64,000 nt of DNA, from positions 1-64,000 of IMG/VR virus record IMGVR_UViG_3300027971_000043. One strand, 5' to 3'. Each line of letters starts with the position of its first letter. Position 1 is the stretch's first letter. Source of the stretch: a virus. The notes under the pieces are model-generated. The model was not told the DNA's origin, ran no database searches, and saw only the letters and a program-made list of their open reading frames with translations. Both the position numbers and the translations under genes were made by a program. This document shows, piece by piece, positions 15,277 to 22,458 of the stretch.

Positions 15277-15554
15277 TGGAAGCTGTATATACAGGTAAGC
15301 AAGCTAAAGACATTGCGGGAACCAAGTTCCCCTATGGATTGGGCTGGCATAAAGATGACGCGGCCATCATCGAAACATTGAAGCTTCGAGGCGGAGACGC
15401 TTCGACTCTTCTTGCCGAATGGTGTGAGGCAACTGGATTGGACAGCAACAGCAATCTGGTCCGCAAGGAACGGTTCGAAGGTAAGAAACCTTGGAATCAA
15501 AAAGAACAGAACAAGAAGATTTACACCCGTGAAATCAAACTTGCTCAAATTTAA
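15273..15554 (+). CDS. Hypothetical protein
   Basis: A 93-aa protein (begins MMEAVYTGKQAKDIAG) with no identified domain. It overlaps the upstream gene by 4 nt and the downstream GP88-like gene by about 26 nt. Confidence 0.5.
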   Translation: MMEAVYTGKQAKDIAGTKFPYGLGWHKDDAAIIETLKLRGGDASTLLAEWCEATGLDSNSNLVRKERFEGKKPWNQKEQNKKIYTREIKLAQI

Positions 15555-16371
15555 TCGCGGTAACGCGAAGCTTGGACGAGACATATGGACGTTCAGTCTA
15601 CCCGCAGGATTCTCCTGCCCAGGTGCGCTGGAGTGTTTGTCGAAAGCCAATCGAGAGACGGGCAAGATCACGGACGGTGCCGACACCAAGTTCCGTTGCT
15701 TTGCCGCATCTGACGAGGCTCAGTACAAAAACACACGGTTGCAGAGGTGGCACAACTTCGAGTTGCTGAAAGGCAAGTCGACCGCAGAGATGTCCGCGTT
15801 GATTCAAGAAAGTCTACCAAGACAGGCTGGAATCATTCGAGTTCATGTCTCGGGAGACTTCTTCAATCAGTTCTACTTTGATGCGTGGATGCATGTGGCC
15901 AGATGCCAACCACTCCGCACCTTCTACGCCTACACCAAAAGCTTACCCTTCTGGCTTAGGCGTGTCGGAGACATCCCAAAGAACTTCGCCCTCAACGCAA
16001 GTCGAGGCGGAGCACACGATGAACTGATTGCCAAGCACGACCTTAAGTATGCAGAGGTTGTGTTCAGCACCAAGGAGGCAGAGGACAAGAAGTTAGAGAT
16101 TGACCACGATGACAGCCACGCTTACAAGTCTGGCAAGCCGTTTGCGTTGCTCATCCACGGGACACAGCCCGCGGGTAGTTTTGCGGCTAAGGCATTGTCT
16201 GCCCTTCGCAAGATTGGGTGGACTGGATATAGCAGAAAGACAGTGGCTGCCGTTGTCCTTTGTCTTGCAATGATGGATTGCGTTCCAGATAAGTACTGGC
16301 CAGTATGGGCCAGACCTGGAAACGAAAACATATTATCGAAGATCAAGATCTTCGGAGAGGAGATGGTATGA
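15529..16371 (+). CDS. GP88-family protein
   Basis: A 280-aa protein recognised as a member of the phage GP88 family. It has the family's opening GNAKLGRDIWTFSLPAGFSC, a cysteine-containing PGALECLSKANRE, and RVHVSGDFFNQFYFDAWM further on. Members occur in actinophages, cyanophages and other phages; the biochemical role is not established. The GTG at 15529 is the best start (typical family start), inside the preceding gene. Conserved cysteines (about 29, 36 and 58) hint at metal binding. Confidence 0.7.
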   Translation: MKSNLLKFNRGNAKLGRDIWTFSLPAGFSCPGALECLSKANRETGKITDGADTKFRCFAASDEAQYKNTRLQRWHNFELLKGKSTAEMSALIQESLPRQAGIIRVHVSGDFFNQFYFDAWMHVARCQPLRTFYAYTKSLPFWLRRVGDIPKNFALNASRGGAHDELIAKHDLKYAEVVFSTKEAEDKKLEIDHDDSHAYKSGKPFALLIHGTQPAGSFAAKALSALRKIGWTGYSRKTVAAVVLCLAMMDCVPDKYWPVWARPGNENILSKIKIFGEEMV

Positions 16372-16586
16372 GTCTAATAAATAGAGCATCAGTTAAGCGG
16401 TCGGCTCTGGACATGGCGAGCGCCAAGTTCAAGGAGCGTAATAAGACGAGGATGGAAATGGGGCTTGCCCCTACGAAGTCTGCCCCGTCGAGAGTTAGTA
16501 GTGAATTCATTGACACCTTCGAAGCCAAGGTCATTGGCTTGCTGAGTGTTATGGTTCATGAGCACAAGTCAGGAGCAACACTATGA
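16368..16586 (+). CDS. Small basic protein with possible truncated histone fold
   Basis: A 72-aa protein starting at an ATGA overlap. The order is a short basic helix (INRASVKRSALDMASAKF), a basic linker, RVSSEFIDTFEAKVIGLLSV as a long helix, and a final KSGATL. That layout resembles helix 1, helix 2 and the GRKTL-like strand of archaeal or bacterial histone-fold proteins, but helix 3 is missing. DNA binding is plausible from charge. The histone reading is a pattern match only; the protein may simply be a helical miniprotein. Confidence 0.45.
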   Translation: MSLINRASVKRSALDMASAKFKERNKTRMEMGLAPTKSAPSRVSSEFIDTFEAKVIGLLSVMVHEHKSGATL

Positions 16587-16747
16587 GTAAAACAAAAAAA
16601 ATAACACCAAGGATGGTTGAGGATTGGTTAATAGAAATGGATGATGTCTATTACATTTTAGCCGATATAGCCAATGGCAAAATCAAACCATCAGAGTTAA
16701 AGTCAGACATTTCAATCTATATAGATAACGAAAGGAGCTCACGATGA
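16583..16747 (+). CDS. Small hypothetical protein
   Basis: A 54-aa protein (begins MSKTKKITPRMVEDWLIEM) with one acidic helix and ATGA overlaps at both ends. It has GKIKPSELKSD, similar in pattern to the GIITPEELGNK segment of the minus-strand ORF at 17950-18141. Function unknown. Confidence 0.5.
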   Translation: MSKTKKITPRMVEDWLIEMDDVYYILADIANGKIKPSELKSDISIYIDNERSSR

Positions 16748-16968
16748 ACTGTTATTGTATTACAAAACCGACGGAACAAAAGTTCTTGTCGATCGATGAA
16801 ACGTGGGTGGACTTTGAGACGGGTATCCGTAACGACTCCATCCGAGGCTACACCAACGAAGAGATGGAAGCCTTGAACAACGATGCAACGAAGCATGGAG
16901 GCGAGGTGCGACAGCATCCGTCTCCCGACGGAGTCACACTTCCCTTGTTTTATGACTGGGGTACGTGA
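16744..16968 (+). CDS. Hypothetical protein
   Basis: A 74-aa protein (begins MNCYCITKPTEQKF) preceded by GAAAGGAGCTCACG. Two cysteines lie at the N-terminus. No domain recognised. Overlaps the next gene by about 17 nt. Confidence 0.5.
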   Translation: MNCYCITKPTEQKFLSIDETWVDFETGIRNDSIRGYTNEEMEALNNDATKHGGEVRQHPSPDGVTLPLFYDWGT

Positions 16969-17590
16969 AGTATTTGAGGGACTGAAGTCCCGAGAGGTCA
17001 GCCGTTACGTCAACTACTGGGACAAGATTAAGCCCAAGTCCCGAGATGATGAGTGGCGCTTCTGGGTCTTCTCGATTCTCGCGGCCAACTTCGGTTGGAA
17101 GCAGAACGTGAAAGCCTTTAACGCAATCAAGAATCGCGACTCGTGGAAGTCCGACCTTGGCAAGCTACAGTTCGAACTGTACCAAACCAAGACTGGACTG
17201 TGGCGGACCAAGGCCGTGAGCATCTGGAAGTTTGATCAGATGTTCGCTGCCAAGCCGCACATCTTTGAGCGATATACCAACGAGCCGTTGATGCAGTACC
17301 GTGATCGGATTGCGGACAACGTGCCAGGATTGGCGATTGCTAAGTCAAGCTTCTATGTGGAGATGAAACATCACGAAGAGTCAAACGTTGTTTGCCTCGA
17401 TCGCAGGGTGTTGAAGTCTATCCACAAGAGAGACAGAAACGTGAACAGGACTGACTACCTCGCGCTTGAGAACGAGTGGCAGACCTGCTCAAAGGAATAC
17501 GGTATCCCTGCGGCTTCTGCCAGATTCATCTGGTGGGACAAGTTGCAGGGGTATAAAAATAGTCGGTACTGGAGTGAGGTATTAGAATGA
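16952..17590 (+). CDS. Putative HhH-GPD-like DNA glycosylase
   Basis: A 212-aa protein. A helix-hairpin-helix-like segment NVPGLAIAKSSFYVEM (123-138) is followed by VVCLDRRVLKSIHKR (147-160), where Asp150 is at the position of the catalytic aspartate of HhH-GPD glycosylases. These enzymes remove damaged or modified bases. Fold and position agree, but the N-terminal part is not recognised and no iron-sulfur cysteines are seen. A phage could use it for repair or against modified host DNA. The chosen ATG at 16952 overlaps the preceding gene. Confidence 0.45.
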   Translation: MTGVREVFEGLKSREVSRYVNYWDKIKPKSRDDEWRFWVFSILAANFGWKQNVKAFNAIKNRDSWKSDLGKLQFELYQTKTGLWRTKAVSIWKFDQMFAAKPHIFERYTNEPLMQYRDRIADNVPGLAIAKSSFYVEMKHHEESNVVCLDRRVLKSIHKRDRNVNRTDYLALENEWQTCSKEYGIPAASARFIWWDKLQGYKNSRYWSEVLE

Positions 17591-17790
17591 AAAAAGTAAA
17601 TGGTGAGATTCTTTGGGGTGCTGGCGACAGCATCCACAAGATCTCGTTTATCGCAGACGTGGACACAGCCAAGGAAAAGGTCGACAACCTTAAACTTGAA
17701 CTGGACCCGCAGTTCCTTGATGACGTTCTTCAGAACGTGTACAAGGCGGGTGCAGACGAAGCCCTCCGATTGGCCGCTGTCCAAGGATGA
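17587..17790 (+). CDS. Hypothetical acidic protein
   Basis: A 67-aa protein (begins MKKVNGEILWGAGDSIH) with ATGA overlaps at both ends. A beta-rich start and a helical end are visible. No family recognised. Confidence 0.5.
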   Translation: MKKVNGEILWGAGDSIHKISFIADVDTAKEKVDNLKLELDPQFLDDVLQNVYKAGADEALRLAAVQG

Positions 17791-17948
17791 CAAAGAAACC
17801 ACGTAAAGGATTATGTATGCTGGGAATGGTACTACTCTGTTTCCAGCTCGTAGGCTTTATGGTTGTGACCTGGTCGGTCTACTTAATGTACGTTGGTGCA
17901 TACCATAGAACTTGCGAAATGATAGAGAAGAAACTACTTGGGCGCTAA
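17787..17948 (+). CDS. Single-pass membrane miniprotein
   Basis: A 53-aa protein with a basic N-terminus (MTKKPRKGL), one hydrophobic helix (about residues 11-36) and a short charged tail. Starts at an ATGA overlap. It ends this section of the plus-strand operon. Confidence 0.55.
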   Translation: MTKKPRKGLCMLGMVLLCFQLVGFMVVTWSVYLMYVGAYHRTCEMIEKKLLGR

Positions 17949-17949
17949 A

Positions 17950-18141
17950 TTAAAAATGCTCGCCTAACCACGTTTCAAAGTCATCCAATTTATTCCCGAG
18001 TTCCTCGGGGGTTATGATACCAAGAGAACAAGCCCGCGCAAATTGCAGAATATCGGTGACTTGTTCTGGAAGTATCGCAAACTCCGGGGACTCGGGAATA
18101 TTTTTTAACACAGTTTCATCCTTCTTCCGATAAGTATACAC
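17950..18141 (-). CDS. Possible small acidic protein on the minus strand
   Basis: A 63-aa ORF from GTG 18141 with a sensible composition (LPEQVTDILQFARACSLGII) and a helical pattern. A TATTAA box lies 6 nt before the GTG, which fits the leaderless arrangement seen elsewhere, but no good -35 box is seen. It ends 1 nt from the plus-strand gene's stop. It may be a real convergent gene or a chance ORF. Confidence 0.4.
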   Translation of the reverse strand: MYTYRKKDETVLKNIPESPEFAILPEQVTDILQFARACSLGIITPEELGNKLDDFETWLGEHF

Positions 18142-18266
18142 AAAGTTTTAATAATTGAAAGCGTAACAAGGCACGTAAGCCAAATAATATCACGCTTTGT
18201 GTTCCTCATTTCCCCATTTTGTCCCAGCCATATTGACTTGGCAACCCCATTAGTCAGCATTGAATT
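18142..18266. promoter_or_regulatory. Intergenic region with inverted repeat and plus-strand promoter
   Basis: Holds an inverted repeat AAAGCGT (18158-18164) and ACGCTTT (18192-18198), and a promoter-like pair for the next gene: TTGACT (18233-18238), 16 nt, CAGCAT (18255-18260). The -10 box ends 6 nt before the GTG at 18267, again predicting a leaderless mRNA. The -10 match is weak. Confidence 0.4.
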
Positions 18267-18521
18267 GTGCCTAAGAAGCTCGCAGAAGCAAAGTTCGGCG
18301 AACTATCCGAACAGTTCCTCCGTGTATTACTCGCCGCAGCTGCGGTCGATGGTAAATCGGAAGAGTTGGTTATTACCCGCAAGGCTTTCCATGATCTGCA
18401 CGAGAAGTTAAAGGAAGGTTATAATCCAGAGATTGATGTTTGGTATGAGGACAATGAGCTTCACGTAGCCTTAGCCTGGAGCGAAGTTCCTATTGTTGGG
18501 TTCAGAAAAATCCGTGGCTAA
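18267..18521 (+). CDS. Hypothetical protein, probable leaderless gene
   Basis: An 84-aa protein from GTG (begins VPKKLAEAKFGELSEQ) with an alpha/beta pattern and no known domain. No Shine-Dalgarno sequence precedes the GTG, while a promoter with a -10 box 6 nt upstream does. The stop overlaps the next GTG start region. Confidence 0.55.
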   Translation: MPKKLAEAKFGELSEQFLRVLLAAAAVDGKSEELVITRKAFHDLHEKLKEGYNPEIDVWYEDNELHVALAWSEVPIVGFRKIRG

Positions 18522-18624
18522 AAATAAAAAGAAAAAGCTTAAGAGCTTAATCGATCACTCGCATCGACCACGCCAAGGCTTGCTCGATAAGGTTGCCAAG
18601 CTGGCGTTGTACCACAAGAACTAA
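18514..18624 (+). CDS. Possible 36-aa basic peptide
   Basis: A lysine-rich ORF from GTG 18514 (VAKNKKKKLKSLIDHSH at the start). It overlaps the upstream gene and its stop overlaps the stop of the convergent fibre gene by 3 nt. Composition suggests nucleic-acid binding, but a chance ORF is possible. Confidence 0.35.
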   Translation: MAKNKKKKLKSLIDHSHRPRQGLLDKVAKLALYHKN

Positions 18625-19955
18625 CGGCTTATTTCTTCCCAATCAACGGAAGTGAATAAATCAGCATTGGGATTGTTTGCTGCGCAAACAACTGAAAACT
18701 CAAAGGCTGTTCCTAAGATACCATTTCGTTCTAACTGATTGGCGAAGAGGGCTTCTTTTAGAATATCGATACCTCCACCAGTTTGCTGGGTGGTGCTGAA
18801 ATAACCAGACGCCATAATTCTTCCCGCTGTCGTGAGTGTTGTTGCTGTAAGGTTGTATTCTACCGCGCTGTCGGCGCCAGCGCTCACCCACGTTCCCCCT
18901 GAAGATATACTTGCGTTCCTAACCTGCCAGTTAAAGGTGTCTCCTGTGGTTTTTCCAAGCAAAGAGAGAGCTGTTATGATAACTACGGCATCCGTTCGGT
19001 CTACAGGAGGAGTGCTAGCGGAAGACTTCAATCTGAGTGTGACGACTGGATAAAAGGTTCCAGCTGTGGTTAGTCTAAAGGGGCTTGTGACCGCAGTCCC
19101 GACAGCGTGTTGGGCTCCTCTCAATTCATATCCGCCTTCGGATAAAACCGTAGAGCAAACTTGTTTGAGGGTGCTGGAGCTAGAAGTAACCCCTGTGTTT
19201 TTAATTTCGTACCGAAGTGGGAGACTTGCCGTTGTTATATAAGTTGACGTAATTAAATTGGCATGATGAAACGAATGACAAAGAATAAACTGACCGTTAA
19301 TTATAAATCCTAGACGAACAGTTCCAAGACCTAACCATTCGATGTCCATCCAGAAAATCTGGGCTTTTGTAATATCAAGAGTTATACCAGAAGGGCCAGT
19401 CCCATCAAGCTTGTCCCCATTCCAATCAGCTTGAGCTACTGGGATTTCTGTAACGATTCCAGTTACCAAAGACCGTTCAACTAGACTCAACGCGTTACCA
19501 TAAAGCTCAACATATAAGCCGTTATCATCGCCATAATAGCCAACCCTCTGGCGAAGATTTGTTTTAGTTGGACTCATAACAAATGTATTCATGACCAATA
19601 AAGATTTTCCAGGTTGGTAAGAAAATACTTTTGTTGTCTCTCGAATTATCTCGTCATTATTTGCTGTACCAATTGTTAAATCCATGAGACCCTGGCTCGC
19701 GTTGAAAGTAGCTGAAGCGGTGCCAGAAGTATAAGTCGACCACAGCCCATTGTCCCGATAGCGATGGCTGGAATCAAAAAGGGTGAAGGGTTCGGAGACC
19801 CTTAAACGACCGAAGGAATCGGTGGGGAACGACCCAATAATACCGCCAGATCCACCACTCGAAAGGTTATCAAGGCTACTGGAGATCTTCTGGAGACTGC
19901 GAACTTCCGTGTCTGACCAGAGAGGTGTGTTATTCTCTGGAAAATATTCAGGCAT
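18621..19955 (-). CDS. Tail fibre or virion structural protein
   Basis: A 444-aa beta-rich protein. It opens with a short helical stalk (SLQKISSSLDNLSSGGSGG) and the segment DSFGRLRVSEPFTLFDSSHRY, a signature seen in structural proteins of many large and environmental phages. The rest resembles repeating beta-sandwich strands. It is the last gene of the minus-strand virion block. Probably virion surface or tail-associated; receptor binding is possible but not shown. Confidence 0.6.
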   Translation of the reverse strand: MPEYFPENNTPLWSDTEVRSLQKISSSLDNLSSGGSGGIIGSFPTDSFGRLRVSEPFTLFDSSHRYRDNGLWSTYTSGTASATFNASQGLMDLTIGTANNDEIIRETTKVFSYQPGKSLLVMNTFVMSPTKTNLRQRVGYYGDDNGLYVELYGNALSLVERSLVTGIVTEIPVAQADWNGDKLDGTGPSGITLDITKAQIFWMDIEWLGLGTVRLGFIINGQFILCHSFHHANLITSTYITTASLPLRYEIKNTGVTSSSSTLKQVCSTVLSEGGYELRGAQHAVGTAVTSPFRLTTAGTFYPVVTLRLKSSASTPPVDRTDAVVIITALSLLGKTTGDTFNWQVRNASISSGGTWVSAGADSAVEYNLTATTLTTAGRIMASGYFSTTQQTGGGIDILKEALFANQLERNGILGTAFEFSVVCAANNPNADLFTSVDWEEISR

Positions 19956-19969
19956 ATTTTCCTATCCGA

Positions 19970-20746
19970 CTATTTGATTGTGGCGTATCTTCCGAGTCCC
20001 GTTTTTTGTAGAGTGGGAGCTTCAAATTTTGATCTATCATAAGTTAAAGTTACAGATTTAGTATCTCCTCCACCAACTCTCAACTGTTCCGCCGCATTTC
20101 TATCCTCAAGTCCACTTACTTTTTGAGCTACTTTTGTTGGGTCTAATTTACTCTGCATCCACGAAGCGGGTAACAAAGAGCCAGTCCCGTATATACCTTT
20201 AAATGCGCCAGCTTTTTCTTGACCCGCTCCTGTACCACCAGCAATTACCTGTTGAGCTGCCGAGCCAGCTTCAATTACTCCAGTTTTTGTTTTAGCCATT
20301 TCCTGAGCTTTCTGAGCTTCGGCAAAAGCTTTATCATATGTTGACTCTTGAGCTTTCATTTTACCAAGCAAAGCAGATTCTTGTTCGACTGCCTTAGTGA
20401 TGCCAGATACAGCGCTTGGGTCCCAAGATTTTAATGGCCCCTGCTTACCTTGTACGTAGGCTGTTCCAGGCGAAAGGTATTGCCCAAGTATTGCCTCTCC
20501 CGCTTGAGAGCCTCGCGCTAACTCTTGTGCTGATTCATAAGCACTTTTTGGTCGCGGCTTTCCGTAGTTAGGGTTAAAATATTTATTCCAGTTATATGGG
20601 TCGAGCATTTCCGGAGTTAGTTTAAAATTTCCTTCAGGAATAGTGCCATCAGTGTTATATACGCCTCCTATTTTACCGGGCCCTCGATACCGTTCGTCGA
20701 ATCGACTGTACGAACTAAGATTAGCAAATTTCCCGAGAACTGGCAT
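19970..20746 (-). CDS. Putative virion-associated protein
   Basis: A 258-aa protein with a Gly/Pro-rich N-terminal part and an Ala/Gln/Lys-rich helical middle (FAEAQKAQEMAKTKTG), similar in composition to the internal virion proteins at 33746 and 35396. No enzyme motif. Located among tail-associated genes. Structural role inferred from context only. Confidence 0.45.
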   Translation of the reverse strand: MPVLGKFANLSSYSRFDERYRGPGKIGGVYNTDGTIPEGNFKLTPEMLDPYNWNKYFNPNYGKPRPKSAYESAQELARGSQAGEAILGQYLSPGTAYVQGKQGPLKSWDPSAVSGITKAVEQESALLGKMKAQESTYDKAFAEAQKAQEMAKTKTGVIEAGSAAQQVIAGGTGAGQEKAGAFKGIYGTGSLLPASWMQSKLDPTKVAQKVSGLEDRNAAEQLRVGGGDTKSVTLTYDRSKFEAPTLQKTGLGRYATIK

Positions 20747-20747
20747 A

Positions 20748-20885
20748 TTAATACTTCCCTAAACCTCGACCTTTGTTCCGGACTTTTGGCATGACGTAAG
20801 GCTTCTTATCTACTTTAAGAGATGGCGATTTGTCGGTCGGCATCTTCGCATTCTTTTGGTTCATGTTAAGAGAGTAATTTTTCAT
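20748..20885 (-). CDS. 45-aa basic miniprotein
   Basis: Begins MKNYSLNMNQKNAKMPTD, lysine- and proline-rich, ends RNKGRGLGKY. It fills the gap between two small genes with 1-nt spacing, which supports it as real. Function unknown; it belongs to a cluster of tiny basic proteins near the virion lysin. Confidence 0.5.
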   Translation of the reverse strand: MKNYSLNMNQKNAKMPTDKSPSLKVDKKPYVMPKVRNKGRGLGKY

Positions 20886-20886
20886 A

Positions 20887-21042
20887 TTATTTGTTCTTGG
20901 ATTTACCGGCTGCACTTAAAGCAATCGCAATGATTTGCGCTCTTGGGCGCGGTGTTCCACCAGCTCCGCGGGCTTTTCCTTTTTTCTTATTATCAGCGTA
21001 AAGTTCGCTGATGTTGGCTGAGACATTTTTACCTAATGGCAT
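20887..21042 (-). CDS. 51-aa basic MPLGK-type miniprotein (DUF6496-like)
   Basis: The start is taken at MPLGKNVSANISELY because the same MPLGK opening is found on two neighbouring genes. The tail RPRAQIIAIALSAAGKSK resembles the RKQAIAIALSEAGK ending of DUF6496-like phage proteins. The larger in-frame ORF start lies in the upstream gene. Role unknown; DNA binding is suggested by charge. Confidence 0.55.
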   Translation of the reverse strand: MPLGKNVSANISELYADNKKKGKARGAGGTPRPRAQIIAIALSAAGKSKNK

Positions 21043-21052
21043 AACTTTTAGT

Positions 21053-21250
21053 TTACTTGGACTCCTCTCTATCGTCAACACCATCCTCATTAACATCTTT
21101 GAAGGCACCGGGATCGCGGGTAAAAATTTTCTTAGCCAGCATATAGCGTTCTTCAGCAGACATTTCTGTCCACATTTCTGTCTTACCTCTTGGCTTCCAA
21201 AGGATTAGAGCAACAACAATAAAGACAAAAAATAAAACGGGCCAGAACAT
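21053..21250 (-). CDS. Small membrane protein with EF-hand-like loop
   Basis: A 65-aa protein with an N-terminal membrane helix (MFWPVLFFVFIVVALILW) and a C-terminal segment DVNEDGVDDREE (residues 52-63). This matches the calcium-binding DxNxDGxxDxxE loop of EF-hand and thrombospondin-type repeats. The ATG overlaps the stop of the preceding gene. A single calcium loop on a membrane anchor is uncommon in a phage; function unknown. Confidence 0.55.
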   Translation of the reverse strand: MFWPVLFFVFIVVALILWKPRGKTEMWTEMSAEERYMLAKKIFTRDPGAFKDVNEDGVDDREESK

Positions 21251-21480
21251 TATTTACCTAACCCTGTTTTTTTCTTCCAGCTTATCCGTTCTGAACTCGT
21301 CTTTTTTCTGGCGGCTGAGTTACACATTGACTTGGTGGGGCGACAAGCTGGATAACTACCACCACTGTCAGCCGACTTCCGGCCACATGGACCGCCTGTC
21401 TTACAGTTAATCCACCCTTTCCCTTTGTTCCTGGAAAACCAACCATGCAGGCCCTTCTTCTTTTCGAGCTCGAAGCCCAT
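21250..21480 (-). CDS. DUF5872-like small cysteine-rich protein
   Basis: A 76-aa basic protein with GLHGWFSRNKGKGWINCKTG, PCGRK, then YPACRPTK and CNSAARKK. This Trp/Cys pattern is that of small phage proteins grouped as DUF5872. The four cysteines could bind zinc. It shares endpoints by 1 nt with both neighbours, so the group is translated as a chain. Biochemical role unknown. Confidence 0.6.
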   Translation of the reverse strand: MGFELEKKKGLHGWFSRNKGKGWINCKTGGPCGRKSADSGGSYPACRPTKSMCNSAARKKTSSERISWKKKTGLGK

Positions 21481-21629
21481 TATTTCTTCCCCTTGTTACC
21501 CCAGTTTGCTGCTCCAACTTTGCGACATCGAACAAGTGCACCACTGGCATAAGCGGATGGCCACACTTTGTAGCGAGCCTTTACCTTTTGAGTGCAAGCG
21601 TCGTTAGCTTTCTTTTTACCTAAAGGCAT
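21480..21629 (-). CDS. 49-aa basic MPLGK-type miniprotein
   Basis: Start chosen at MPLGKKKANDACTQKV, which has a TTTGGAG site and matches the openings at 21897 and 21042. Ends ANWGNKGKK. Two cysteines lie in the middle (ACTQ, VRCRK). Similar in style to the neighbouring DUF5872-like protein. Confidence 0.6.
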   Translation of the reverse strand: MPLGKKKANDACTQKVKARYKVWPSAYASGALVRCRKVGAANWGNKGKK

Positions 21630-21630
21630 A

Positions 21631-21897
21631 TTAACAACTCCAAAGAACTTTTCGGGCCCAATAATTAGCTGACAGTTTCCCATCACCCCCTTTAATCCCA
21701 CCACTCCTAGCACAATAACTCTTTCGCCTTTTGGCACTATGATGCTGAGTAAAATCTTTCATTGAGCTATCTCCAAAATGAATAATTCTTTCTTGCCCGC
21801 CAGAGCAAGCTTTGACAACTTTCTTCTTGCCCGGCCTCCACGACTTGCGCGGTTTGTTGCAGGGCATGTCGGCTTTGCTGGGCTTCCCTAGAGGCAT
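21631..21897 (-). CDS. DUF6321-like small basic protein
   Basis: An 88-aa basic cysteine-containing protein opening MPLGKPSKADMPCNKPRK and ending with RSGGIKGGDGKLSANYWARK. That ending is characteristic of small conserved phage proteins (DUF6321-like). Starts inside the stop of the glucosaminidase gene. It may be packaged with or next to virion proteins, but no function is known. Confidence 0.6.
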   Translation of the reverse strand: MPLGKPSKADMPCNKPRKSWRPGKKKVVKACSGGQERIIHFGDSSMKDFTQHHSAKRRKSYCARSGGIKGGDGKLSANYWARKVLWSC

Positions 21898-22445
21898 TAT
21901 CGCTCCTGTGTTTGACCAATCCTCGAATCAATGACGTCTGAATCTAGGATCGGTACTTTCTTGAGGATCATATCCATGTCCTTTGAAATCCTTTGGAGAT
22001 TGGTGGTGTAGGGCTGAAGGCCACCAGTAAAGTATCCTCCCTGCTTTAAGCCCGTTGCATATCCCGCTACGTTGGTCGCAGACAAAGCCCCGCTATATCG
22101 AGGCATCTTAAGTTTCCTAGTCCAGTCCTCAAAGAACTGGTTGGGGCTTTCATAAGTCTTGAAAGGTTCGATGGCGGGTGCGTTGTTTTCTCCTTCAGTT
22201 GTGGCCATCTTTACCTGAGCTTCTCCAGCCTTGGCTTTGACTCCGCCTAGATTACCATATTTTTTAGCCAGCTCGGACTCACCGTATCCTGACTCCAAAG
22301 CTGTCTGCGCCAAGACCCACGACGGATCGATGCCCAAATCTGCTGCCGCCTTCATCGCCGGAGAAAACATCTTCTTAACGTACGCAATTTTCTTTTCGGC
22401 CTGCGGGCCTAGTTGCTGTCTCCAATCTTGGGTTTCGTCTGCCAT
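21897..22445 (-). CDS. Glucosaminidase/FlgJ-like muralytic enzyme
   Basis: A 182-aa protein with a lysozyme-like domain: LGIDPSWVLAQTALESGYGE gives the catalytic Glu51, followed by AKKYGNLGGVKA, which matches the N-LGG-KA region of FlgJ-type N-acetylglucosaminidases. Such enzymes cleave the peptidoglycan glycan chain. It directly follows the giant virion-type protein, not the lysis cassette, so it is more likely a virion-associated lysin used during entry than the main endolysin. No signal peptide. Confidence 0.75.
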   Translation of the reverse strand: MADETQDWRQQLGPQAEKKIAYVKKMFSPAMKAAADLGIDPSWVLAQTALESGYGESELAKKYGNLGGVKAKAGEAQVKMATTEGENNAPAIEPFKTYESPNQFFEDWTRKLKMPRYSGALSATNVAGYATGLKQGGYFTGGLQPYTTNLQRISKDMDMILKKVPILDSDVIDSRIGQTQER

Positions 22446-22458
22446 GGGGTTATTCTAA

